NCBI RefSeq assembly: GCF_024679245.1
Contig: NC_090177.1
Span: 20,597,950 to 20,661,949 of the forward strand
Direction of reading: 5' to 3'
Origin: Pseudorasbora parva
Lineage: Eukaryota > Chordata > Actinopteri > Cypriniformes > Gobionidae
Length of the DNA stretch: 64,000 nt
Of the stretch, positions 26,401-35,444 are shown one piece after another; positions within the stretch are counted from its first letter, which is position 1, and each line of letters begins with the position of its first letter. The position numbers and the translations under genes are program-made. The notes beneath the pieces are model-generated. The model saw only the letters and a program-made list of their open reading frames with translations. It ran no database searches and had not been told where the DNA came from.

Positions 26401-28789
26401 TTTTAATTACTGTTTATATATAAACATATGAGAAATATTATTCATAGATACATTTTCATCAGTATACACTACTGGAAAAAATAAAATAAATGCTGTTCTT
26501 TTGATATTTCTAAAAATGTATCAGTTTCCACAAAAATAAGCAGTTTTACCTGTTTTAAACATTGATAACAATTAAATGATTTTAAACACTAAATCATACA
26601 TATATATATATTTCTGAAGGATCTGAAGTGACACTGAAGACTGGAAAAATTGCTGCTAAAAAAATTCAATTGAAAGTTCAAAGAAAACAGTTATTTACAG
26701 TATATTGTAATATTTTACAATGTTAATTTGTTAAATAAATAATTACAGCTTTGGCGAGCATAAGAGACTTTCAAAAACATAGAAAAAATCTTACAGACCC
26801 CAAACTTTTGTACGGTTGTGTATATCATTATTTTGTTTGTTTGTTTATTTATTACAGTGGGATTAATGTTTTTAAATGAAAATGTCTTAGTAGCTGTAGT
26901 ATAGAAGTGATTCAGTTGCCGAAACAGAGATCCACACCCATTTCTGACATGCAACATTGTGTCATTTTGACCTGTGGTTTGCATCCATATTCCTTCCCAA
27001 TGACTCAGAGAGACTGACTTGAATATTTCACTGAAAATACTTTCTAGGAGCAGGGACATCAAGGAAAGGGGAAGGACTTCATAAGTCTTGGTTTACAAAA
27101 TGGACATCTTGTGTTTAGGTGAGTAAATGAGAACATTTGCACACTAATAAACCACATGGGTTTGTGGGTAGAGAGAGTATATGATATAGTGACATTATAA
27201 TGACCTGACATTTAATCTGGCTAAAAAAAAGACAAAAAAAAGGGAGGTTTCATTTTGTTCTTAGCTGCTACAACTACGTATTAGTTGCTTACTGATCTAG
27301 ATCAGTCCTTTTTAGCTGGTCATAATGTGCCGTTGTTTCTCTGATAGTTACCAGCTGGGCAGTGGAGAGGCTCAGATTCTCTCCAGAGAGCCTGTCAATG
27401 ATGGGCAGTGGCACATGATCACTGCAGTTCGGTAATGCTCCTTAACGCTCCAAACCATTATAGAAACCATAATAGGTTATAAGAAAGATAATTGTGAATG
27501 TTCTTTACATGCCTTGAACAGAACGGGTAAGCAGGGCTACCTCCAGATCGATGGAGGATCTGTCGTCCAACGTGGACAATCACAAGGAAAAAGCATCATG
27601 GTGAACACCAAAGGCAACATATACTTGGGTAAGGATCATATAACAATTGCATTTGTTTTCTTGTAGCCTACTAAGCAGAGTACTGTGATGAAGATGTGTC
27701 CATTTAGTTGTCTATTAAAGGCCCACTGAAGTGCCTTGAAACGCACCGCATTATTCAATGTGTTGACGTGATTTCCCCTGAAACGGCTCCAGCTTTTAAC
27801 AACTCCTCCCCTTTTTTGAAACAGCCAATAGCGTTGCGTCAATATACAGTTTGAGTAGAGCCTTTCAGTTTGGTAAAGCCAGTTTCCTCTAACCGTTTAT
27901 CATCATAATCTCCTCCATATCGCTTTGAAATGCAGCATTCTGTGCAGAATTCAAATGGGTCCGATATGTTTTGTTGTCTGTGCGGACTCACACATATGAT
28001 CCACGCTGCGCTCTCGTGTCTGTAGTCTAAATTAAGACCAGAGCCGTTGGTGTGTGCGCGCTGCTGTGGTGTGTGAAACTAACTTGAAACCAGACTTCAT
28101 TCGCCTCAACTGAAAGCATATTTACACTGAATCATTTCCTATCGCATATATAGTGTGCTATGTGCCTTTCACCATGTAGAAATGAGTAAATGTGTGAACA
28201 AGTGACTGATTTCAGCCGCAACTTCAGCAGTGTAGGACTGAAAGATTCTAAAGAGCATTTTGATTGGACAGAAGATTTGACGAGAAAATGAAGTCTGCAA
28301 TGATGTCATCAAAATCTGTAATTCGTTTTGATGGAAGTGAGAGACTGTACATTTTGAATGCTTATATCTCCTAAATACAAATTTTGTCATTGTTTTGGAA
28401 CATACCAGCTTATCCATAACCTTAAGACTAACATAGTCATACTAAAAGCTAAAAAACTTTCAATTTTGATTTCACTGGGCCTTTAAGGTCCACAATGTCA
28501 GCCATGCAGTTTGTAGGCAACGTAGCCAAGAAATTCTGTACAAATAATATATATTATTATTTATATATATTATAATATATATTCAGCTTTGCATCATAAG
28601 AATAAATTATATTTAAATAAAAAAGTTATTTCAAATTGCAATAATATTTCACACATTAATAGTACTATTATTGTTTTACCATATTTTTGATCAAATAAAT
28701 GCAGCCTTTGTGACTTAAAAACATTTTTTTAAAAATCTCACCATCCCTAAACTTTTAAACAGTAGTGTATATATTTTTTGTAGTTTGAA

Positions 28790-28858
<69 letters not shown>

Positions 28859-29418
28859 AGCATTGCTCTCTGTAGAAGACATTGGGATTTATTACAAAAG
28901 TCAAGACACTATAGGCAAAAATTATAATTTTTATTTACAAATTAACTTTTTTCTTAAGTTTAAACTTAAACACAAATATTGTCAAAATGTTATTTAATAG
29001 ATATTTAACTTTCCGCTAAACATACAGGAATATTTGCTTCCAGATTTATTCACACAACCATATACCCAGTTTCTCAATTTGAATGATACTTTCGGAGCAA
29101 CTTGGCTCTATTTCTCTGCAATATGTGAAACATGTCTTATGTTCTGATGCCCCCTAGAGATGACATATAGAAATGGCTTTTCCTTGTAAAAGAAACTCAT
29201 AACCATTTGAATCTGAGTGTAAGATTGTTTGTATTTGGACTTTAGGTGGGGCTCCAGACATGAATACATTGACCGGCGGGAAGTACTCCTCGGGTATCAC
29301 GGGCTGCGTGAAGAACCTCTCACTGATGAACGCTCGACCGGGAGAACAGCCAGCGCGACCTATTGACCTGCAGGTCCACGCAGAGGAAGGCATCGGCGTG
29401 GAGCGCTGCTTAACATAG
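1224..29418 (+). CDS. hspg2: Perlecan (basement-membrane heparan sulfate proteoglycan core protein), 3' portion, 31 exons
   Basis: Perlecan is a secreted basement-membrane proteoglycan that links laminin/collagen networks, growth factors and cell receptors. The visible exons are 1224-1359, 1440-1591, 1719-1848, 3531-3674, 3768-3902, 4049-4230, 4317-4512, 5360-5539, 6249-6509, 6631-6793, 7902-7999, 8081-8347, 8526-8638, 8772-8919, 9147-9263, 11916-12000, 12110-12254, 12344-12446, 12556-12665, 12986-13094, 14525-14623, 14714-14935, 15845-16089, 16184-16355, 17689-17811, 23786-23861, 25162-25240, 27048-27118, 27348-27431, 27522-27628 and 29246-29418. All have AG/GT borders and matching phases, summing to 4,425 nt (1,474 codons plus stop). 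Domain order (Ig repeats, LG-EGF-EGF-LG-EGF-EGF-LG) and signatures such as TSVQTVMVG, FISFGLVGGRPEF and GGKYSSGITGCVKNL match perlecan. The 5' part is outside the window. The linker before LG3 is unusually short. Exact splice borders are read by eye. Confidence 0.95.
2074..2114. repeat. TG/CG-rich microsatellite
   Basis: Short tandem repeat of TGTGCG units in a perlecan intron. Confidence 0.85.
2139..3045. repeat. Long foldback element, copy 1 (~0.9 kb)
   Basis: The two halves are inverted copies of each other (for example GTGTCACATGATCC near 2365 and its reverse near 2805). The right end is GCCTGTACTG. It is the same family and orientation as the copy at 13504-14394. A central poly-T tract lies at about 2670-2690. 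Confidence 0.8.
4563..5306. repeat. Foldback MITE in Ig intron, GGGTTAGTTCACC-type ends
   Basis: Left and right arms mirror each other: ATCCTAGATGTATATGACAT near 4622 and its inverse near 5235-5260. The right end is GGGTGAACTAGCC at 5294-5306. Related copies lie at 6839-7392 and 10118-10830. Confidence 0.75.
5540..6248. other. Perlecan intron, nothing recognised
   Basis: AT-rich intron of about 700 bp with poly-T. No repeat family or coding signal stands out. Confidence 0.5.
6839..7392. repeat. Foldback MITE, right end decayed
   Basis: Begins after TTAA (6835-6838) with AGGGTTAGTTCACCC. The opposite arm around 7350-7385 is inverted relative to it. It sits in the intron that splits one Ig module. 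Confidence 0.65.
9147..12665 (+). CDS. hspg2: hspg2 domain V: laminin G-like domain 1
   Basis: Exons 9147-9263, 11916-12000, 12110-12254, 12344-12446 and 12556-12665 encode LG1, the start of endorepellin. Visible landmarks are the ERVMPQFTQEP entry, KITFRPDNADG, FISFGLVGGRPEF, HTVQLYRNQTQGSLIVDG, LNEELFVGGYPNY and the closing GCIKQL cysteine. The last exon runs into the first EGF module with CPTCKDRPCQ. The second intron (9264-11915) is about 2.7 kb and full of MITEs. In the family, LG1 and LG2 are reported to bind VEGFR2, and LG3 binds alpha2beta1 integrin; that is family knowledge, not visible here. Confidence 0.92.
9346..9590. repeat. Short foldback MITE (GGGATAGTTCAC family)
   Basis: The left end GGGATAGTTCACACAAAAAT is at about 9354. 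Mirrored TATGACTTTCTTCTGTGGAA (9412-9431) and its inverse (about 9518-9537) form the hairpin. Confidence 0.7.
10118..10830. repeat. Foldback MITE in LG1 intron
   Basis: Arms at about 10118-10400 and 10550-10830 mirror each other, including GATTTATTCACCCTC and its inverse with ATCATGGG. Same family as the elements at 4563 and 6839. Confidence 0.75.
11044..11471. repeat. TIR element with AGTGCCCC/GGGCCACT ends
   Basis: The left end AAAGTGCCCCTATTATA (11045) and the right end TAATAGGGCCACTTTAA are inverted. TTAA follows at the right side (11472-11475). A longer element with the same ends lies at 59565-61462. Confidence 0.7.
11602..11679. repeat. Small TIR element (hAT-like MITE)
   Basis: CAGTGGTTCTCAAA at the left and TTTGAGAGCCACTGG at the right form a near-perfect terminal inverted repeat around about 50 bp. 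A second element with similar ends is at 57829-58004. Confidence 0.65.
12556..14623 (+). CDS. hspg2: hspg2 domain V: EGF-like modules 1 and 2
   Basis: EGF1 spans the end of exon 12556-12665 and exon 12986-13094 (CPTCKDRPCQ, then NGGLCVDSVASLYKCSCQRG and FTGTNCQ). EGF2 is encoded by exon 14525-14623 (DACGPDATCINRPSGLGYDC, then RCHLGKSGMKC). Six-cysteine EGF spacing is visible in both. The intron between them, 13095-14524, contains a full copy of the ~890-bp foldback element (13504-14394). Confidence 0.92.
13504..14394. repeat. Long foldback element, copy 2 (891 bp)
   Basis: Perfect ends CAGTACAGGCC and GGCCTGTACTG bound two inverted arms of about 430 bp. It is closely similar to copy 1 at 2139-3045 and lies in the same orientation within the intron between EGF1 and EGF2. 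Confidence 0.85.
14714..16250 (+). CDS. hspg2: hspg2 domain V: laminin G-like domain 2
   Basis: Exons 14714-14935, 15845-16089 and the first part of 16184-16355 encode LG2. Landmarks are MEFKPMDLDGLMFF, GHVEFRYELGTG, QWHRVVAERLDKDGSLKVD, RSSPGKAQGLNIHTPMYLGG and DGCIGEVFINGKKVDLSYSF. The N-terminal stretch reads TLVTTPLFDGDLSYIAYP. It has no Ser-Gly pair where mammalian perlecan carries an SGAG glycosaminoglycan site (recalled from the human entry). The 15-kb-side intron contains a 5S-derived SINE. Confidence 0.92.
14991..15176 (+). repeat. 5S rRNA-derived SINE (SINE3-like)
   Basis: The 5' part follows 5S rRNA closely (GCAGCCATATCACCCTG, GAAGCTAAGCAGGGTTGAGC, CTGGTCAGTACATGGATAGG, GAGACC). 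It then runs into a tail with CCAGCAGGGGGCGCCCACC. This is the known structure of fish SINE3-type elements. It is not a functional 5S gene, because the 3' third is replaced. Confidence 0.85.
15434..15457. repeat. Short TCTG tandem repeat
   Basis: About five tetranucleotide copies in an LG2 intron. Confidence 0.7.
16184..17811 (+). CDS. hspg2: hspg2 domain V: EGF-like modules 3 and 4
   Basis: EGF3 lies in the second half of exon 16184-16355 (CEEGSPCDRMPCVHGGTC, then EYQCLCPEGYEG). EGF4 is exon 17689-17811 (DRCEIVRDTCRDSSQCQNGG, then CVKNQCVCLAGYTGQHCEK). The exon ends in phase 1 one base after the EGF4 lysine codon. The next coding exon I can find is almost 6 kb downstream and starts directly with LG3 sequence. 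Confidence 0.92.
16400..16500. repeat. TATTA-type AT-rich microsatellite
   Basis: Imperfect ATTAT repeats just after the EGF3 exon. Confidence 0.75.
17461..17634 (-). repeat. tRNA-derived SINE (HAmo/V-SINE class)
   Basis: On the minus strand it starts with a tRNA-like head: A box TAGCTCAATGAGTAGAGCA and B box GGTCATGGGTTCGATTCCC. It continues into the fish SINE body AAGTCGCTTTGGATAAAAGC and ends in ATGTAAATGTAA. It lies about 55 bp upstream of the EGF4 exon. The exact family name is uncertain. Confidence 0.8.
17812..20772. other. First half of the ~6-kb EGF4-LG3 intron
   Basis: Mostly AT-rich. It includes a GC-rich stretch without repeat character at about 18750-19060, a degenerate arm of the 0.9-kb foldback family at about 19275-19490, and a coding-like stretch on the minus strand at 19812-19951. 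Confidence 0.5.
21570..21778. repeat. Foldback MITE
   Basis: ACACTCCAACTGTTTTAGAA (left) and TTCTAAAAACAGTGGAGTG (right) mirror each other. TTAA lies at 21566-21569. It is nested in the 20773-23638 element. Confidence 0.7.
22166..22248. repeat. (TA)n microsatellite, left half
   Basis: More than 40 TA units. Together with 23332-23417 it appears to be one array interrupted by an insertion. Confidence 0.9.
22249..23331. mobile_element. TIR element inserted in a TA array (TAGGGCTGGG ends)
   Basis: The left end TAGGGCTGGGTATCGATT and the right end GCCCAGCCCTA are inverted, with TA repeats directly outside on both sides. No transposase is seen. Subterminal ATCGATTCA-type motifs occur on both sides. 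Confidence 0.75.
23332..23417. repeat. (TA)n microsatellite, right half
   Basis: About 43 TA units directly after the inserted element. Confidence 0.9.
23786..29418 (+). CDS. hspg2: hspg2 domain V: laminin G-like domain 3 and C-terminus
   Basis: Exons 23786-23861, 25162-25240, 27048-27118, 27348-27431, 27522-27628 and 29246-29418 encode LG3. Landmarks are AYFQRDGYLALPKPMFP, ETIELEINTVSKDGLILWQG, GKGKDFISLGLQNGHLVF, YQLGSGEAQILSREPVNDG, GQWHMITAVR and GGAPDMNTLTGGKYSSG followed by ITGCVKNL. The protein ends ...GVERCLT at the TAG stop 29416-29418. In mammals LG3 can be released by BMP1/tolloid cleavage and bind alpha2beta1 integrin. The usual linker carrying that cleavage site is not seen here. 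Each intron holds repeats, including a three-level nested insertion at 23973-25073. Confidence 0.93.
24042..24922. mobile_element. Middle foldback element of the nest
   Basis: GGATAGTTCACCCAAAAATG at the left is mirrored by ATTTTTGGGTGAGCTATC at the right. TTATCTGCTTACCCC mirrors GGGGTTAAGCAGATAAA. It is interrupted by the element at 24154-24577. Confidence 0.75.
24154..24577. mobile_element. Inner TTAA-flanked foldback MITE
   Basis: Bounded by TTAA at 24150-24153 and 24578-24581, with AGGGTTAG and CTAACCCT ends. The centre (about 24310-24430) is a near-perfect hairpin. TTAA duplication suggests mobilisation by a piggyBac-type transposase (inference). Confidence 0.8.
25241..27047. other. LG3 intron with a degenerate foldback arm
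   Basis: AT-rich. At 26615-26820 it carries an arm of the 0.9-kb foldback family (AAGTGACACTGAAGACTGGA and a poly-A-rich inverse). Nothing else is recognised. Confidence 0.55.
27719..28482. mobile_element. TTAA-flanked TIR element (AGGCCCACTGAAGTG ends)
   Basis: TTAA at 27715-27718 and 28483-28486 flanks inverted ends AGGCCCACTGAAG and TTTCACTGGGCCT. It lies within the last hspg2 intron and encodes no recognisable protein. Confidence 0.8.
28575..28770. repeat. Degenerate arm of the 0.9-kb foldback family
   Basis: Carries AGCTTTGCATCAT, TTTTTGATCAAATAAATGCA and CTTTTAAACAGTAGTGTAT, matching one arm of the elements at 2139 and 13504. Confidence 0.65.
28792..28853. repeat. (TA)n microsatellite
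   Basis: About 30 TA units in the last hspg2 intron. Confidence 0.9.
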
Positions 29419-30390
29419 ACGCAGTACTAAAACACTACCAGAGACTACGGAAAAAGAACCCTCATCCACATTCACACTGAGAATCTTGCATTTCTCAGAT
29501 GCTTACAGGACAAACTACAGTCACACTTTAAGAGACACACACTGATATGTGTTTCTTGGTGCTTCACCGCAACCAAAAAAAAACTAAACACACATACACA
29601 CATGAAAGGATTCTTTAAAACCAAAAAAAAGAGAAAGAAAAATTAATGATATTAACAAGTCTTCAATTTTTCTGTGTTTTATGCTCAATGAAGGACTTAC
29701 AGCTCAGTTTACATGCTCCGAACAGTAGCTTTTTAGCCATGAGAAAAAGATGACAAAAGGTTTTAAAAAATAAACATGATGAGCCTTCTATGGTGGGTCA
29801 GATCCTATGGAATCGGAGATGTTTTTACAGCACTGAATTTTTATTTATAAGCATATTAATCTATATATATATATATTATATTTGTGGGGGGAAATGCAAG
29901 ATAACAATAACCTGCTCATTTGTTTTCCTAGCAGTGATTCTTGGCTCTAATATTGCGTGTCTGAGGTGCCCGAGCTGTGTTAATACTTGAAGACTCCGTT
30001 TTACTCTGTATTAGGGCCGGTGCGGGCGAGCATGCTTAGATACCACGAGGAACGGGTCTCTGTGAGGTCACAGCACAGGAGACATCATGATGCATCTCAG
30101 GTGAAGATTGTTGATTTAAAAAATAAATTGGGAGATCGTATATATACAGTGTAAACTGTATATATTTTACATGATATACCTTCCATGTTTGGTAACATTA
30201 TGTCTGGTGAATGTGTCTGGTAGTAACAAGCAAACATATGGTGCTAAATTCAGACATGACAAAGGCAACAAAAGAAGAACATAACCATTGTTTCAGCATC
30301 ATGTAATATTTACATCTCTGGATGGGTCTTGCTTGTTGTAAGTAATAAAAGCCACAGCTTTACAATAAAATCAAATACTGGTTACTGGTT
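29419..30390 (+). other. hspg2: hspg2 3' untranslated region and polyadenylation signals
   Basis: This is AT-rich non-coding sequence directly after the perlecan stop. AATAAA hexamers lie at 29769-29774, 30122-30127, 30344-30349 and 30364-30369. The last two are close together and are the best candidates for the main cleavage site. The true end needs transcript data. Confidence 0.6.
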
Positions 30391-31791
30391 ACAATCCCTC
30401 AACAAGTCAAAGTATTGGGACTGAAGTTAATTTTAGTCAATTCTAGATTAAAAATGGATGTGATATCTCTAAATAGTGTTTTTTTCTCTCTTCATAACAG
30501 GACTAGAATTATTAAAATTAATGTAGTGGATCTCAAATGTTACAGAAAACACATTGCAGCAGTTTTTTAAATGTATGTTTTTTTCAGTCTCATCTATTTC
30601 TCAGTTTTGCTGTTAACAACCTCACTAACATTTTTTTCATGATAGTTTTGTAAAAAGGGTTTAGGCGTCTTTACATTCATATTCTGTATGAGTCTTACAC
30701 AATGTGGATTGAACAAAGGAAGAAACGTGTATGTCATCTTCCAGACCCTCCGGAGGGTTAATGGAGAACTGCTACATCTACGACGTACCGTTCAGGTTTA
30801 TTATCTCAATCAGAACATGCAGGAAGTGAAGGGCTCTCATTGCACAGTGAAAATGAGCAGGTCTGAAATTGGAGAACAGAGAGAGGGGGCAGAATGCATA
30901 ATGAAAGGTCTACAGATGAAATGAAGGGTAGAAATCTGCCTAGTGAAACCCCTCTTTTACTAGTGCTGTGACTTGAAGCTCTAAGGAGCATGCTCGCCCA
31001 CATGGGCCAGACAGGGCTCAAAGGTCACCTAGGCCCTGTGTGTCTTTTTCACCATTTTATATGATTAAGGCTTGTTTGTTAATTTTCTTTAAACGAAAAA
31101 GAGCATTACTGCTTGATTAAAGTTGCTTCACTTTTATTATTATTATTTGATTCTGTCTTTTGTCATCACTGATTTCTGAGCCTGAAATGGCTTTAAAGCA
31201 TCTCACAAGCTGGTGTGTTTTTTTTTGTGTGCTCATTTTAAAAGTGTCGTATGCTTACTGCACCACTCAATCTGTGCTTTTGTTTGAGTTTTGATATTGA
31301 GATCCCATAGGATATCAAGATTGCAGAGGGATCCTGTTCTGTTTCAGTAGGTGGAGTAATTGTCCCACCCTAGTATACATGACTTTGTGAGTTTACTGTT
31401 TGACAGGCTGGAACCAATAGCCTCTTAAAAGTTGCTTTTCATGTCAGTTCAACCCCTATGACTGTAGGAATTTTCTTGATAAGTAAAACATTTTAATGTA
31501 AACATCTCTTATTAATTGAGGTTCATTGTTCTCCTGTTCTTACTAATGTTGTATTGCATTAAATGGAACCTACACACTACAAACAACTTAAAAGGCCCAT
31601 AATAAGCTCATTTACAATCTCATAATTTGGTCTAGAATAGATTTACATGATTTAATATAAAATAAAATAAAACTTTTAACTTATTTTTACTTAAAAACAT
31701 TTTACTTATTTATACATTGTTAAATAAGTACCTGTTTATACCTGTTTTCAGTGTGAATGTTCTGTTTAGTTTCGTGATGTCGTTCATGAAC
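30391..31791. other. Intergenic, no gene seen
   Basis: AT-rich sequence between the hspg2 3' end and the DIRS-like element. I saw no convincing ORF, splice-linked exon or repeat family. Confidence 0.5.
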
Positions 31792-34138
31792 GTTGAGTTA
31801 TGCATATAACTACTGTTCCCATTCAGTCGGTTCACTCGGTACAACACATAACTATGGGATATTGCGCTCTAGCGCCATCTGCTGAAGACACCTTTATTCA
31901 CGCCTGAAAGGCCAATGACGCATGACAACGTGGGCGGGGTCACCTGCCCACAGCATATAAATGCGGTCGTATGCGTCATCCCCTTTGTTCAGTTCAGCTC
32001 TTCACCGGGCCTCCGACTGTGCGGGGCCCAGAGGTGTTGTACCTCGTTTCCCTCCTTCTGGGAACAGTAGTTATATGCATAACTCAACGTTCCCATTCAG
32101 TCAGTTCACTCGGTACAACACATGACTATGGGACATATATACACGCCCCGCGAAGTCGCTCAACTAAACGTAAGGGACCAGCACGGCCACATATCCCTTT
32201 TCCCAGGGAAAAAACGGCCTGTAGTTAACGCCGGGTAAACCGGACAAAACGTGCGCAGTAATGCCTAGCTGGCATCCGCACAAAATCTCAAACCAAGCCC
32301 CTAAAATGTCCATGTCCTCGTAGTGTGTTCACACCCTTCCAGGCAGAACCAACTCCTTACATGCTATAGAAATAGCTTTGTATAATCCCATGTGAAAGAC
32401 ATCGCTTAGATAGCGGCTCCCCATGTGCTGAGTTGGAAATCATGACAAAAAGGCTGGCCAGGCAAGTGCTGCCCAATGCACCTGCATACAACATACAAAT
32501 GGCACAAGCACAAAGCAAGTCTCCTGTCTTCCTCTGAGTCAGAGATTTTACAGGGCAGGCCGCTCGAACGAGAGCGTACTACCAACATGCCTTTTAGGCA
32601 TATACGCCACGTTTGGGCGCAACACCACCAAGCACAGCTTGGGAGCCATCAATAGTGCATGAGGATCACCAAACGTGCTTCACTGATACCAGTACCAATG
32701 ACAAGGCAGCATCCTTATATTCAAAGGTTTCTAAAGGCTCAAACAGAGGTTTACAACTAGCCTCCAGAGTCCAGACCAACCATCAGGTCATGACGGCACC
32801 ATTACAGTTTGTAACGAGCCTAAAAACGCAGACCCAAGCTCCAGGTATACTTTGGATGTCTGCGTTCTGCGTACCATCCGCGTGACGTAATTATTGTCAA
32901 CAGGAGGGTCTACAGTGCGCATACCACAGCTTATGAGTGACTTGCATAAAGTTTACTTAGAAACACGCATTCCGAACGTATCTGTACTCAAGCCGAAAAC
33001 ATCCCGTCAGCATGCAGACTTAGACGGACAATGCGCATACAACAGCGCATGTGCAAGAAAAACAGAGGTGACAGAAGAGTCACAAATATTATACTGCACG
33101 TGTATTGAACTCGGCCATCCGTGTTCATTCGGTTGTGCCAGAGACACGTCTGGATGTGGAAAATGAATTATACCCGGGCCTTCATGGCCAAAAGAGTATA
33201 TATTTGAAAAGCTCACACTCTCAAATGTGTGCGAGATGGAGTGGAATGTGAGAGCTCCCCGGCAGTCCATGAACTGTCTGTGTGAAGTAATTATCAATAT
33301 CAGAAGAGGTGCACACACATGCGAGTGACATGAATTATGTAGCACGTTTCCCATGTACTATCGTACACTCAAAGCGCTTTACGCTTATTTCCGGGATCTC
33401 TCCTCAACCACCAGCAGTGTACAGCATCCTCGTAGATGATGCGACGGAAGTCACAGTACAATGGCGCCATTGTGCGTTCACCCACCACCAGCTAGAGGTG
33501 GAGAGGAGGGCCAAAAGAATCTTTCCATTAATGTGGCCAATAAAGTATACTTTGAAAACTCACGCTCTCGACTGTGCTCAAAACGGAGTGAAATATGTAG
33601 TTTGCCCGGAACCTTTTAAGGAACCAAATATGCACGCTTAAGCGCAGCACCATTAATGCCCTCGTGAAAACCAAATCACCCAATAAACTTCCAGTATGGA
33701 ATGGGGGTGATTTCCTTCGGAGAAGAAACCAGTATCCCCTCAATCAGGCACTGATACGGTGATACAGATCTTCACCTGCACCAAACTTCAAACAAGCACT
33801 ACTTTGACATAACATGGTGCGCTTCAAAAATGCAAGCGCCCTGTTTTGTCGCTATAATCAGATTCTCCTTCTCCCAACATGTAGGTCCTGGAGACCACAG
33901 TTCCCGTTAAAGGGTAAAGAATCTGCGTCCGGCGGATAGCAGGTCCCTGCGTAGGGGAAGACACCATGGTGTCCAGCAGTGACATGATACTCGTGTTTGT
34001 CGCGAACCCTGTCTTTGCTGGCCAGCGAGGGGCCACAACAATCAGTAACAGACCCTCCTGAACCACTCTGTCTAGAGTAGGCTGTCAGTATGTCTTGGTT
34101 AGAACTGGAGCTTAATCAGCTTCAAGCTTGGAAAGACT

Positions 34139-34416
34139 GTGTATGGTAAATGGACTGCATTTAGTACCTTCAACAGACCCTATGGCCATCCAAAGCACTT
34201 TACATGTTGCCTCACATTCAACCATTCATACACCAACGGTGATGTCAGCCATGTAAGGCGCCATCCAGCCCATCGGGAGCAGCTGGGGTTAGGTGTTTTG
34301 CTCATGGACACCTCGACACTTGGTCAGGTGGACCCAAGGCTTGAACTGCCAACCTTCCCGTTTGTAGACAACCTACATGAACCACTGAGCCACTGCTGCC
34401 CAAGAGAAACATATAC
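34139..34416. repeat. Dispersed fish repeat inserted in the DIRS element
   Basis: Contains CCAAAGCACTTTACATGTTG, CCCATCGGGAGCAGCTGGGG, TTAGGTGTTTTGCTCATGGA and the terminal ACCACTGAGCCACTGCTGCC. This is a sequence I recognise as a common fish interspersed repeat, though I cannot name the family. It breaks the DIRS coding region. Confidence 0.6.
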
Positions 34417-34568
34417 AGTATAGTTTTGGGCCATGCAACAGGGCACCCACCCCCAGGGGGTGCTCCTGTCTATTGAGAAGAAAATCCAGTTAAATGCTCG
34501 CTGGCCCATATCAGGAGCATCCGTGTCCGTTCCAACAGAGGAAGAGAGGAGTACCTCCCTGTCTGTTT

Positions 34569-35370
34569 CTATACGACATTACTGTCGTGTTGTCCATTCT
34601 GACTAACACATGTCTGCCCATTAAGTGCTGAGCCAAGTGTTTTAGTGCCAGAAGAACCACCTGCAACACAATTTATGTGACACTCTTTCCTGCTGCCGGC
34701 CACTCTCCTTACAGAGTTCCCCTGGCACAGAGCTCCCCATCCCTCTAGTGACGCATCCGTCATCATCCCTATACGTGATGTAGCTCTCCCTAGAGGAACC
34801 CCATCTGTCAACAGACCCGGGGATCCCCAGGGGATCAGAACTCGAACACACAATGGGATTATTGTCAGTCTGTTCTACTGCCACGCGGCATTCAGACCAG
34901 TGCTCGGCGCCCATCTCTGGAACGCATGGATAAAGAGGAACAAAGCTGGATGACTGCTATCATCAAGGCCATGAGCCCCAGCAGTCTCAACCTTGTACGA
35001 AAACACACTTGCATGCCCCACTGAAACCAACTCAGGCAGCTGTGAACATTTTCGACCCTTCGTACTGACAGCATAGCTGTATTCTGTACTAAATCCATCT
35101 CTAACCCGAAATATATGAACTCCTTTGACACGGGACCAAGGGTTCTTTTTTTTTAGACTTTTTTTTTTTTTTAAACGAGATCGTAGATGGAAAACAAGCG
35201 CTTGTGTTTGTAACAATGCTTGTTCCCTGCTGTCTGCGGCCAGGAACAGGTCGTCCAAATAGGCGAACACTCATGCCCTGATGACGCAGTGGAGCCAACG
35301 CCGCTTCTGTATGCGAGGTACAGGGCGAACAGCGCGTGACAAACTGCAAGCATTTTTGAGCTTGACACAA
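34569..35370 (-). pseudogene. DIRS reverse transcriptase/RNase H remnant
   Basis: Read on the minus strand from 35370 down. The YLDD catalytic box lies at about 35255-35270. It is followed by DSREQALLQTQALVFHLRS, then (in another frame) a GLEMD...LSVRRV stretch. RNase H follows with TDASLEGWGALCQG and the HIN motif near 34680. Continuity needs at least two frameshifts. A lysine-rich patch (poly-A on this strand, about 35140-35175) marks an expansion or insertion. It is intracellular retroelement machinery in origin, now non-functional. Confidence 0.7.
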
Positions 35371-35422
35371 TAACCACTCTAAAGTGTGTACTCAACTGCT
35401 GCAGAGGGGTTTTTTTTGAGGA

Positions 35423-35444
35423 GGAGGAGGAGGAGGAGGAGGAA
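35423..35444. repeat. GGA trinucleotide repeat
   Basis: About seven GGA units, giving a serine run on the minus strand. Confidence 0.85.

Noticed and set aside
32613..33641. Plus-strand ORFs of 90-110 codons
   Set aside because: They lie inside the decayed DIRS element, opposite to its coding strand, with no recognisable domain.
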